A stretch of DNA of 21,739 bases from a virus: positions 1 through 21,739 of IMG/VR virus record IMGVR_UViG_3300031951_001378. One strand, given 5' to 3'. The translations under genes and the position numbers were made by a program. Shown in pieces: positions 1 through 5,435 of this stretch. Every line of letters begins with the position of its first letter. Within the stretch, counting starts at the first letter, position 1. The notes beneath the pieces were generated by a model. The model saw nothing but the letters and a program-made list of their open reading frames with translations. It was not told the DNA's origin and searched no databases.

Positions 1-46
1 CGGCTGCTGTATAGGTCTGGACGAAGAATTTACTTAGTGGATTCAC
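1..46 (-). CDS. Possible start of a further gene (partial)
   Basis: A GTG at 46-44 overlaps the TGA stop (45-43) of the upstream 51-codon gene in a GTGA arrangement and opens a frame that runs off the window edge (MNPLSKFFVQTY...). The overlap style matches the rest of the window, but only about 15 codons are visible and the Shine-Dalgarno match is poor (only a GGA). The product cannot be recognised. This could be a chance open frame. Confidence 0.3.
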   Translation of the reverse strand, partial: MNPLSKFFVQTYTAA

Positions 47-198
47 TTATTCCGGAGCCTATTCGAGAGTAGATACCCTGCAACAAGACCCACAAGAAGT
101 GGCTTCTTAGTGTCTTTGAGGTTAGCTAAACCGCGAACAAACTCTTCTTTGTCGGCTTGGGACTCAGCCCGATTAAGCCGGTTAACAAGTGCAATCAT
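43..198 (-). CDS. Small single-span membrane protein, 51 aa
   Basis: The product has a polar, charged N-terminal half (residues 1-32, rich in R, E, K and D). A short hydrophobic stretch follows at about 34-46 (LLVGLVAGYLL), then a basic tail (NRLRNK). This suggests one membrane segment or a membrane-associated helix. The start was chosen at ATG 198-196 because GGAGGAATT lies directly upstream; a longer in-frame ORF to 264 has no such site. It is the first gene after the terminator at 274-296, so it probably belongs to a separate transcript. Small membrane proteins in phage late regions can act in lysis (holin or spanin), but there is no endolysin beside it and one short segment is not enough to call a holin. 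Confidence 0.7.
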   Translation of the reverse strand: MIALVNRLNRAESQADKEEFVRGLANLKDTKKPLLVGLVAGYLLSNRLRNK

Positions 199-233
199 AA
201 TTCCTCCAGAAGAAGGTGCAAGGTACAGCAGCA

Positions 234-262
234 GGGTTCCGGGTTTCCCCGGCGTCAAACCC
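234..262 (-). other. Predicted leader hairpin with GAAA tetraloop
   Basis: Read on the minus strand, CCGGG-GAAA-CCCGG (252-239) forms a perfect 5-bp stem with a GNRA-type tetraloop. A second 5-bp stem, GGGTT/AACCC (262-258 with 238-234), encloses it, with a 5-nt bulge (TGACG) on the 5' side. It lies between the terminator at 274-296 and the strong ribosome binding site of the 51-residue gene, so it would sit in that gene's 5' leader. There is no U-tract. Any regulatory role is inference. Confidence 0.4.
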
Positions 263-273
263 AAGGATAAATG

Positions 274-296
274 AAAAAGCCCCCATATAGGGGGCT
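274..296 (-). terminator. Intrinsic terminator closing the late operon
   Basis: On the minus strand AGCCCCC (296-290), a five-base AT loop and GGGGGCT (284-278) form a perfect 7-bp, mostly G-C stem, followed at once by a run of T (277-274). It starts only 6 nt after the stop codon of the Lys-rich gene ending at 303. No U-tract follows on the plus strand, so it should work only on minus-strand transcripts. Confidence 0.9.
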
Positions 297-302
297 AAAT
301 CA

Positions 303-593
303 TTACTTCTTTTCCTTCTTTTTCTCCCGCTTTTCCTCGGCTTTTTCGCCTTTTTTGCCTTCCTTCTTTTCGTGGGCTTTTTCCTTCTTTTCTATGCCCT
401 TGATAATTTTCTTATCGATAGCTATGTCTTTACGCATAGTTTTAGGGTCGGCTTTTTTGCCATGAGCTTTGTCTTTTTTCTCAAACTCTTCTTTTTGTTC
501 TTTATCAAGCTTTCGAGTAAGATAGGCATCAACGGGTTCGTCTTTAGACTTGACGTATTTGCCCTTCATCATTTTAGCTTTAGGCTTCTTCAT
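303..593 (-). CDS. Very Lys/Glu-rich small protein, 96 aa
   Basis: The protein is highly charged and dominated by Lys and Glu, especially after residue 60 (repeated KKEK/EKKE blocks). It should be soluble, low-complexity, and helical or disordered. The segment YLTRKLDKEQKEEFEKKDKA looks like an amphipathic charged helix. The start was placed at ATG 593 because GGAAGGA lies 5 nt upstream; the frame extends to 620 without such a site. The gene overlaps the preceding 29-codon gene by 14 nt and is the last gene before the terminator at 274-296. No enzymatic motif is visible. Binding to nucleic acid or to an acidic partner is possible, but nothing in the sequence proves it. Confidence 0.8.
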   Translation of the reverse strand: MKKPKAKMMKGKYVKSKDEPVDAYLTRKLDKEQKEEFEKKDKAHGKKADPKTMRKDIAIDKKIIKGIEKKEKAHEKKEGKKGEKAEEKREKKKEKK

Positions 594-669
594 TTTTATC
601 CTTCCCACAGCCACATCCACCGCAGGCGCAGGTGCTTACTTCTTCTTGCTCTGGCGAGCTGATTTGCAC
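580..669 (-). CDS. Cys-motif micro-protein, 29 aa, GTG start
   Basis: The frame runs GTG 669 to TAA 580 and encodes an acidic N-terminal part (MQISSPEQEE) followed by a compact C-x-C-x2-C-x-C cluster (CACGGCGC, residues 14-21) and a short KDK tail. It overlaps the upstream 34-codon gene by 34 nt and the downstream Lys-rich gene by 14 nt, in a different frame from each. The Cys cluster matches the style of its two upstream neighbours, which argues that it is real. The ribosome binding site is weak (an AGGA-like stretch more than 20 nt away), so translation may depend on coupling. Metal binding is inferred from the Cys spacing only. Confidence 0.6.
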   Translation of the reverse strand: MQISSPEQEEVSTCACGGCGCGKDKNEEA

Positions 670-740
670 GTGTTGCAACGACATTTGCATCCTTTCATAG
701 GCTTATTTTTAGTACAGGAACATCCACAAGAAGCACACAT
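636..740 (-). CDS. Cys-rich micro-protein, 34 aa, probably metal-binding
   Basis: ATG 740 to TAA 636 encodes a 34-residue product with eight cysteines (2, 5, 7, 9, 18, 20, 22, 25), first as C-x2-C-x-C-x-C and then C-x-C-x-C-x2-C, ending in SKKK. Such density in a basic micro-protein looks like a metallothionein-like or zinc-knuckle fold; no His is present. The start lies directly after the stop of the upstream 53-codon gene (ends 741) with no gap, which implies translational coupling. Its function and whether it is virion-associated are unknown. I recognise no named family. Confidence 0.7.
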   Translation of the reverse strand: MCASCGCSCTKNKPMKGCKCRCNTCKSARQSKKK

Positions 741-902
741 TTACTTGCCTTTCTTGTTCTTCAATGCTTTGAAGTCAGCCCCTGTAATCTTTCCCTTAGG
801 GTTAGCCGCTCCGGCGATCTTCTTTTGCTTTGGGGAAAGGTTCTTGCCCTTGCCAAATCCTGGTTCACCTTTTTTCTTACCGCATCCGCATACAGCACAC
901 AT
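741..902 (-). CDS. Small basic protein with N-terminal Cys motif, 53 aa
   Basis: ATG 902 to TAA 741. The N-terminus carries C-x2-C-x-C (MCAVCGCG), followed by Lys/Gly-rich sequence and a conserved-looking C-terminal block, NPKGKITGADFKALK. From memory, blocks of the type NPKGKITGADFKAL recur in small uncharacterised phage proteins, which supports this as a true gene, but no function is established. The start overlaps the TAA of the upstream gene by one base (TAATG), so translation is probably coupled. Confidence 0.8.
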   Translation of the reverse strand: MCAVCGCGKKKGEPGFGKGKNLSPKQKKIAGAANPKGKITGADFKALKNKKGK

Positions 903-1039
903 TACTTCTTACCTTTCTTAGGGGCCGGTACTTTTTTCTTGCCCTTACCTTCCGGCACACAGTTAGGGACCTTTTTACCGCCTTGACTCTTAAAGCCTAC
1001 TTGGACGTATCCGTCCCAGCATGGATTATTTTTTGCCAT
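902..1039 (-). CDS. Small phage protein with CWDGYVQVG...PNCVP motif, 45 aa
   Basis: ATG 1039 to TAA 902. The N-terminal half, NNPCWDGYVQVGFKSQGGKK followed by VPNCVPEG, is a compact motif with two Cys (7 and 27) that I recognise as recurrent in small uncharacterised phage proteins. The C-terminus is a Lys/Pro tail. The gene overlaps the preceding 44-codon gene by 14 nt and is coupled by TAATG to the next one. Its position in a virion-gene operon suggests a late role, perhaps structural. No catalytic residues are visible. Confidence 0.8.
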   Translation of the reverse strand: MAKNNPCWDGYVQVGFKSQGGKKVPNCVPEGKGKKKVPAPKKGKK

Positions 1040-1160
1040 TTTTCTTCTTCACCTTCTTGGGTAGTTTCTTACCCTTAGGAGTCTTCTCTTCCCACTCTTT
1101 AGCCATTTCTGGGTGCTTAGCGTACATGAACTTTCTTTGAGCCTGAGACTTGAAAGGCAT
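1026..1160 (-). CDS. Small Lys-rich phage protein (MPFKSQAQRKFMYAKHPEMA type), 44 aa
   Basis: ATG 1160 to TAA 1026. The N-terminal half, FKSQAQRKFMYAKHPEMAKE, followed by WEEKTPKGKKLPKK, belongs to a widespread family of tiny uncharacterised phage proteins (recognised from memory). The C-terminus is nearly all Lys. AGAGG lies 5 nt upstream of this ATG and decides the start; the frame could otherwise extend to 1226 through the end of the preceding gene. One base separates it from the upstream stop codon. Its small size and strong charge suggest nucleic-acid binding or packaging, but the family function is not established. Confidence 0.85.
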   Translation of the reverse strand: MPFKSQAQRKFMYAKHPEMAKEWEEKTPKGKKLPKKVKKKNGKK

Positions 1161-1161
1161 A

Positions 1162-1743
1162 CTAACCTCTGCCTTCTCTAGGTACAAATGAGGTGTAGTT
1201 AGCGTATTGCTGGAACTGCGGGTCATTTATGAGCTCTTCTGGGTTGACTTGGTTACAGTCGATTGTGAAGAGGGTATAGTCATCGGTAATGATTCCCTTA
1301 GGGAAAATCTGCTTTACCGTAAATACTTGATCTCGAAATACTACTCGATCTCTTAGGTAGGCATCGGGATTAGTAGGGAGGTATTTTAGCTGGGGTATGG
1401 TGCGAGCTTCTCCGCCGGATAAGCTTGAACCGTCGATAATATCCATGTTTATAGTGATGCGTAAAACGTCAGTGTTGTAGAAGCCTCGTTCACTTTGAAC
1501 GGTAACGCCTTGAAACAAGGCAGCATTTACTACAGGAATGGTGTGTGGACCTTCCCATCTACGACCGCCTCCAACGCTGCTTCCTACATCGTATATAGCG
1601 TCAACAACGGTAAGGTCTTGATCGTATAGCCACCACTCTATTTCGTAGCCTACAGTGCGAACAACTTCTTTTGTGGTACCAGAGATGATAGAGCCACGTT
1701 CGTGCTGAATACTAAAACGGCCCTCTCGTCTCTCTCCACGCAT
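1162..1743 (-). CDS. Probable virion structural protein, 193 aa
   Basis: The protein has alternating hydrophobic and polar segments and no signal peptide or membrane segment. Notable blocks are YEIEWWLYDQDLTVVDAIYD (about 33-52), HTIPVVNAALFQGV (67-80), RGFYNTDVLRITINMDII (85-102) and RDRVVFRDQVFTVKQIFPKG (131-150). The pattern resembles small beta-rich structural proteins found near head-tail genes of actinophage-like phages, so a connector or tail-completion role is possible. That assignment is a resemblance, not a motif proof. ATG 1743 is preceded by GAGGAG at good spacing, and only 3 nt separate it from the upstream stop. Confidence 0.75.
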   Translation of the reverse strand: MRGERREGRFSIQHERGSIISGTTKEVVRTVGYEIEWWLYDQDLTVVDAIYDVGSSVGGGRRWEGPHTIPVVNAALFQGVTVQSERGFYNTDVLRITINMDIIDGSSLSGGEARTIPQLKYLPTNPDAYLRDRVVFRDQVFTVKQIFPKGIITDDYTLFTIDCNQVNPEELINDPQFQQYANYTSFVPREGRG

Positions 1744-1746
1744 CTA

Positions 1747-2022
1747 TTACTCCTCTGAAGCCGGTAGAGTAAACGCGTCTGTTTCTGAATTATAGGTAGA
1801 TCCTACCGCAATTCCAAAATCAGCTAGAGGAAGCTTATCTGAGACGTCTTTTATTACGGGTTCACTTAGAAAGATAGCTGCTAAACGCTCGTCTGTGTGG
1901 AGAACGTCTACGACTTCTCCATCAATAATGAACGCAAGCTTTACTGGCGGTAGAGCTGACGCATCTCGAACTTGTTGTTCTGGCTCTTGTTTTGGAGTTT
2001 CTGGAGTAGTTTCTTCTGTCAT
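1747..2022 (-). CDS. Small acidic protein, possible structural accessory, 91 aa
   Basis: The first 25 residues are acidic and rich in Pro, Gln and Glu (MTEETTPETPKQEPEQQ) and probably disordered. The rest looks like a small beta-strand domain: VKLAFIIDGEVVDVLHTDER, later VGSTYNSETDAFTLP. The GxxY...FTLP ending is a pattern I associate with small phage virion proteins, but I cannot name the family. The start ATG 2022 overlaps the stop of the zinc-ribbon gene in an ATGA arrangement, with GGAAGAG upstream, which implies coupled translation. No catalytic motif is visible. Confidence 0.75.
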   Translation of the reverse strand: MTEETTPETPKQEPEQQVRDASALPPVKLAFIIDGEVVDVLHTDERLAAIFLSEPVIKDVSDKLPLADFGIAVGSTYNSETDAFTLPASEE

Positions 2023-2258
2023 AGCTCTTCCTTATACATAGATTTTCCAACTGGTTCCCACTTGTGTAATGGACAGCTTGCATTAGGGAGCTTAGTTTTA
2101 AGCTTCATGATGCATCCGCACTCTTTACATTGTGTAGTTGCTTTAATAAACTTATCGCAACCCTTGCAAATTTCTAGACGCTTTTCAGCAATATCAGTCT
2201 CTACTCGACCAATATTTTTATTGAACAGGTCCCAAGGACGGGCTGGTCTCTCACTCAT
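2019..2258 (-). CDS. Zinc-ribbon-like protein, 79 aa
   Basis: The core has two CxxC pairs, CKGC (residues 31-34) and CKEC (44-47), plus Cys49, Cys62 and His65 (CPLHKW). This fits a treble-clef or zinc-ribbon site with extra ligands. The N-terminus (RPARPWDLFNKN) and the helix before the first knuckle (KRLEICKGCDKFI) match a small phage family I recognise but cannot name with certainty. Function is not established; DNA or protein binding through zinc is the usual guess. ATG 2258 has AAGGAG upstream, 9 nt separate it from the stop of the Cys-repeat protein gene, and its own stop overlaps the next start by 4 nt. Confidence 0.85.
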   Translation of the reverse strand: MSERPARPWDLFNKNIGRVETDIAEKRLEICKGCDKFIKATTQCKECGCIMKLKTKLPNASCPLHKWEPVGKSMYKEEL

Positions 2259-2267
2259 TCATGCTCC

Positions 2268-4301
2268 TTATATAGTACCTAAAAAGTTATCTACAGTTGA
2301 TCCTTGACTTCCTGCAGAGGGGGCCTTAATTATACCCACAGAGGTTCCCTTTGTAGGACTTGTAGGGGTATGGTTTACAGTGGTTAATAGTGTGCCTCCT
2401 AGGTTTGCCGCAGAATATGCTCTAGAAGTGATCGTGTTTCCACTAGTGCTTACGTACACAGAACCGACGGTTGTATAGCCAGTTGTATTGCTTGATATGG
2501 TGGACGAAGCTGCAGACACTACGCTATTCGACACCGAGCTTACAACTACTAATGCAGTGGTATAGGTAATAGTAGTTACCCCACCGCTGTAAGTAACTCC
2601 GCTACAGCATCCAGCAGGGGTACAACCTGATCCTGTGCAAGTTGCCCCACCTTGATCACAAACCGTATCATTATAGCTTGCGTCTACTACGCTACCGCAA
2701 CACCCGGTAGGTGTGCATCCAGCGCCAAAACAATAAGCTATATTTGCATTACATACCGGTGTGCCAAAACCATACCAATATTGAGGCTGGTTCTCCAGCT
2801 TACCGCAGTCGCATCTACGCCGCGTTATAGAACCGCAACTGCAATTGTAATTTACGGCTTGAGTAGATGTAGAACAGCTACAGTTATAACTTCTATTTAC
2901 GTTAGAGGTTGTGCAACTACAGCTATAACTTCTGTTTACGTTCGAGGTAGTACAGCTGCAGTTATAGCTACGATTCACATTAGAGGTTGTACATCCGCAA
3001 CTATAGCTGCGATTAACAGTAGAGGTCGTACAGCTACAACTTACAGTACTGCTTCCCGTAGATCTAGCGCAGCATACGAACTGTCCGTCTCCGCAGGGAC
3101 CTCCAATACCGGCACAGTTAGAGCAGCCTACTTGACTCCAACCTCCACCACTGAGTCCAGCACAGCTGTTTCCGTCATTAATTACATATTGTGTTTCTCC
3201 AGGGACAGTTACTGTTCCAGAACACTGACCAGCATTAGCACAAGCTGTGCTGCTGTAATTTGTCTGGCTTTCTTGACAGGTTGCAGTTCCAGCGCACTGG
3301 CCAAATGATTGACAGCAACTATTGTTATAGTTAGTTTGAGTCTCTTGACAGGTAGCGCTACCTGAACACTGACCATTGCTTTGGCAGCAAGTGCTACTGT
3401 AGTTAGTCTGACTTTCTTGGCAAGTGGCCGTTCCAGAGCATTGCCCGTTATTTTGGCAGCAAGTGCTACTGTAGTTAGTTTGGCTTTCAGTACAAGTGGC
3501 GGTACCGGAACATTGCCCATTGTTTTGACAACAAGTGCTGCTATAACTAGTTACTTGTTCGTTGCAAGAAACAGATCCAGAACACTGAGAATTATTTTGG
3601 CAGCAAGTGCTGCTATATGTAGTTGTAGTCCCATCATTAACGCAGGAAGTAGAGGCGCAGCCTGCAGAACAACCGCTAGGGGTACAAGTACATCCGTTAC
3701 CGTTACAGTAACAGCTAGCAGTTCCAGTACACGCAGTTCCTCCTCCAAAAGGACCAGAGCATGCATTTGTAGACGTGAACTGTTGAACGGTATTACATGG
3801 AGTTGTAGTGCTAGTAAAGCAGCTTCTTCTTGCTATAGTTACAGTTCTTGTAGAAGTAAAGCATGATCCAGTTATTGGAGTTGTATTAGAGCTACTTGTA
3901 TAGGACGGATAACTAGCCCACCAAGATCCAGAGTCAGTTATCCAGAACGTTACTCCCGTACCGCCAGTAACATCTGCTTGAACTTTAACATCAGTATTTC
4001 CAAGATTTGCTGATGCTATTGGGTAAGTAGATGCAGCATCGTCCGCAATAGCAGTATTGCTACCACTAACTCTCCAATTACCTCTAAGGGCTGTCCAAAC
4101 CTGCCCAGAATCAGCAGTTCCTAAACCAGTTACTGTGGAAGCCCTGTTAAATGCGTCTTGAATTTTAGAAGCAAACCATTGTTTCCATTGTCCACCGACT
4201 TTAACGAATGCAGAAGTAGCGACCTTCCATTGGCCGCCTACTTTTACAGAAAGACCTGTTGCGGTCCTCCAGACACCGTTAACTCGAGATGAACCTGGCA
4301 T
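2268..4301 (-). CDS. Giant Cys-repeat adhesin-like virion protein, 677 aa
   Basis: Residues 7-43 carry three related W-containing units, two with VKVGGQWK, a style seen at the N-terminus of phage fibre proteins. Residues 47-130 look like the first half of a LamG/concanavalin-like beta sandwich (DAFNRAS, GTADSGQVWTALRGNWRVSG, then TFWITDSGSWWAS). Residues 575-677 look like the second half (GSVYVSTSGNTITSRAYS, KGTSVGII, ending STVDNF). Between them lie 64 cysteines (residues 147-566), including five 24-residue repeats plus one decayed copy (229-371), five 13-residue repeats plus a partial one (421-498), and three GCTPxGC-type knots (204-215, 529-535, 560-566). No signal peptide is visible. The start overlaps the upstream stop (TAATG). 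I infer a disulfide-stabilised or metal-binding adhesin at the tail tip. The split LamG-like reading is mine. Confidence 0.85.
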   Translation of the reverse strand: MPGSSRVNGVWRTATGLSVKVGGQWKVATSAFVKVGGQWKQWFASKIQDAFNRASTVTGLGTADSGQVWTALRGNWRVSGSNTAIADDAASTYPIASANLGNTDVKVQADVTGGTGVTFWITDSGSWWASYPSYTSSSNTTPITGSCFTSTRTVTIARRSCFTSTTTPCNTVQQFTSTNACSGPFGGGTACTGTASCYCNGNGCTCTPSGCSAGCASTSCVNDGTTTTYSSTCCQNNSQCSGSVSCNEQVTSYSSTCCQNNGQCSGTATCTESQTNYSSTCCQNNGQCSGTATCQESQTNYSSTCCQSNGQCSGSATCQETQTNYNNSCCQSFGQCAGTATCQESQTNYSSTACANAGQCSGTVTVPGETQYVINDGNSCAGLSGGGWSQVGCSNCAGIGGPCGDGQFVCCARSTGSSTVSCSCTTSTVNRSYSCGCTTSNVNRSYNCSCTTSNVNRSYSCSCTTSNVNRSYNCSCSTSTQAVNYNCSCGSITRRRCDCGKLENQPQYWYGFGTPVCNANIAYCFGAGCTPTGCCGSVVDASYNDTVCDQGGATCTGSGCTPAGCCSGVTYSGGVTTITYTTALVVVSSVSNSVVSAASSTISSNTTGYTTVGSVYVSTSGNTITSRAYSAANLGGTLLTTVNHTPTSPTKGTSVGIIKAPSAGSQGSTVDNFLGTI
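2847..3041 (-). repeat. 39-bp tandem repeat (13-aa CxC unit), five copies
   Basis: This codes residues 421-485 of the Cys-repeat protein. Each unit has the form (S/N)C(S/G)C(T/S)TS.....Y, with consensus SCSCTTSNVNRSY. Units start at residues 421, 434, 447, 460 and 473. The fifth is diverged in its second half, and a shortened sixth (NCSCGSITRRRCDC) runs to 2804. The C-x-C pairs recur every 13 residues. Confidence 0.9.
3189..3617 (-). repeat. 72-bp tandem repeat (24-aa four-Cys unit), five copies plus a decayed one
   Basis: This codes residues 229-371. Units begin at Tyr229, 253, 277, 301 and 325, with the decayed sixth at 349. Each full unit starts YSSTCCQNNGQC-like and has cysteines at unit positions 5, 6, 12 and 18, followed by ES/ETQTN. 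The sixth unit keeps only two of the four cysteines. Codons differ between units, so the copies are not recent exact duplications. Confidence 0.92.
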
Positions 4302-4531
4302 TATACGTACTGCACCCAGATGTCCCCATCACTACCGCCTGTAGGGGCATTGGTAGAGACAGTTATATTGCGAACAACGTTAGATGAAGTAGATGCGGTT
4401 GTAACTTGACCGTTCACAACATTTACTGCACCGATTGCTGATGGGGTAATACCTAAAGCAGCTGGGTTTAGTTGTGGACTTCCAAAAGCTTCCCATTGAG
4501 AAGTTGCATTATTCCAACGCTTAATAGCCAT
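4301..4531 (-). CDS. Small fibre-associated protein, 76 aa
   Basis: The N-terminus, MAIKRWNNATSQWEAFG, is a Trp-containing unit similar in style to those in fibre proteins. The C-terminus, NAPTGGSDGDIWVQYV, shares the DGDIW element with the upstream 189-residue protein (TDGDIWIDSD). The middle is Ser/Thr/Val-rich. It may be a small tail-fibre subunit or an adaptor between its neighbours; no enzymatic motif is present. Both ends are coupled to neighbours by TAATG overlaps (at 4531 and 4301), so stoichiometric production with them is likely. Confidence 0.75.
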   Translation of the reverse strand: MAIKRWNNATSQWEAFGSPQLNPAALGITPSAIGAVNVVNGQVTTASTSSNVVRNITVSTNAPTGGSDGDIWVQYV

Positions 4532-5100
4532 TAGTTAACTCCATACACTAGGGCTGTGCCACCAGAAAACGTTCCGGTAGACAGAGAGATAGTCATTTTT
4601 GTTAGGGCTGCGACCTGTGTGAACGCATTATTAGCGTTTAGCATAGTTACTACATCCGAGGTGTTGGTATAAACCCCACGTAGTTGACCCCAAGCAAAGC
4701 TAGTTGTATCTTGAGTATCCACGATTTCAACAGAAAAGTGATTAGTTGTTATCCCAGACTTTACGTTAGTAATGCTAAATAGAGCTGTTCCAGAAGCATA
4801 ATTAACCACGTTATCGTTTAGTGTGATGTTTACTGTGGCGTTTGCAGACGGACGAACTCCACGGAACACTACGTACACGTCTTTATATGCAGATGAAATA
4901 GAAATATCAGTAGTGCTACCAGAAAGAGTAACCTGAGAAACTAAGTTCTTTCCAGCATTGTTTTGAACATCTGAATCTATCCAGATATCGCCATCGGTAG
5001 GTGTTGTAGGTTGATTGGCGCCTATGAAGACGCGCTTGCCAGCGTATTCGTCAGTGAACGATATAGGTCCTAACGGCTGGCCGTTATTTTGGACCGCCAT
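4531..5100 (-). CDS. Probable tail fibre or virion surface protein, 189 aa
   Basis: After a short N-terminal part containing GPISFTDEYAGKRVFIG, a GDIW element occurs at about residues 37-40 (PTDGDIWIDSD). The rest is a Thr/Ser/Val/Asn-rich beta protein (YKDVYVVFRGVRPSANATV, later FAWGQLRGVY). It ends GTFSGGTALVYGVN, an ending typical of short phage fibre or receptor-binding tips. No Cys is present, in contrast to the protein two genes downstream. It is coupled on both sides by TAATG overlaps. The fibre-type role is inferred from composition, ending and neighbours. Confidence 0.75.
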   Translation of the reverse strand: MAVQNNGQPLGPISFTDEYAGKRVFIGANQPTTPTDGDIWIDSDVQNNAGKNLVSQVTLSGSTTDISISSAYKDVYVVFRGVRPSANATVNITLNDNVVNYASGTALFSITNVKSGITTNHFSVEIVDTQDTTSFAWGQLRGVYTNTSDVVTMLNANNAFTQVAALTKMTISLSTGTFSGGTALVYGVN

Positions 5101-5435
5101 TACGAGACCTCAGAACCGAAAGCTTGGAAGGTTAAGTTTGCAGTAGACGCAATTACTGTAACTGTGTCTGTTGCAGAGAGGGTTAGACCAAGGGTAAAGG
5201 TGGTCGTAGTGTTAGCTGGAATAGCTGTGTCAAACGCAAGGTACTGTGCGTTAGCTAACGCAGCGTTGTCTTCACGAACTGCTATGCGGTAGGTTGCGGC
5301 AGTAGTTCCGCGGTTACATATGACCAGGGTTGATACCACAGCCGAGGTGGCAGCAGGAACCGCATATAGCTGGGTTCCGCCAGATACGTTTGCGGCCGGG
5401 GCAACCTGACCTAAGATCTTATACGTTGTCGGCAA
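5100..5435 (-). CDS. Small beta-rich virion-type protein, 111 aa, TTG start
   Basis: The sequence has a regular beta pattern: YKILGQVAPAANVSGGTQLY, AVVSTLVICNRGTTAATYRI, then NTTTTFTLGLTLSATDTVTV, and ends AFGSEVS. I recognise this type as a common small phage protein, with the ICNRG..ATYRIAV and LAFDTAIPANTTTT segments as its hallmarks. A role as a small surface or decoration protein is likely but not proved. The start is TTG 5435: AAGGAG lies about 7 nt upstream and no nearby ATG fits. The gene overlaps the end of the glycosyltransferase gene by 17 nt. Confidence 0.8.
   Translation of the reverse strand: MPTTYKILGQVAPAANVSGGTQLYAVPAATSAVVSTLVICNRGTTAATYRIAVREDNAALANAQYLAFDTAIPANTTTTFTLGLTLSATDTVTVIASTANLTFQAFGSEVS

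Noticed and set aside
43-198. Holin call for the 51-residue membrane protein
   Set aside because: There is one short hydrophobic segment and no endolysin or spanin beside it; the data support only a small membrane protein.
2804-3617. CRISPR array suggested by regularly spaced repeats
   Set aside because: The repeats are in frame, lie inside a long coding sequence, vary at synonymous positions and have no spacers.
3209-3766. Minus-strand frames with Ala/Val/Leu-rich repeats inside the Cys-repeat gene (3209-3520, 3551-3766)
   Set aside because: They are out-of-frame readings of the same tandem repeats and lack start signals.
2652-3866. Long plus-strand open frames opposite the Cys-repeat gene (for example 2652-3308 and 3381-3866)
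   Set aside because: They mirror the repeat on the opposite strand, have no ribosome binding sites, and their composition follows from the reverse complement of Cys/Ser/Thr codons.
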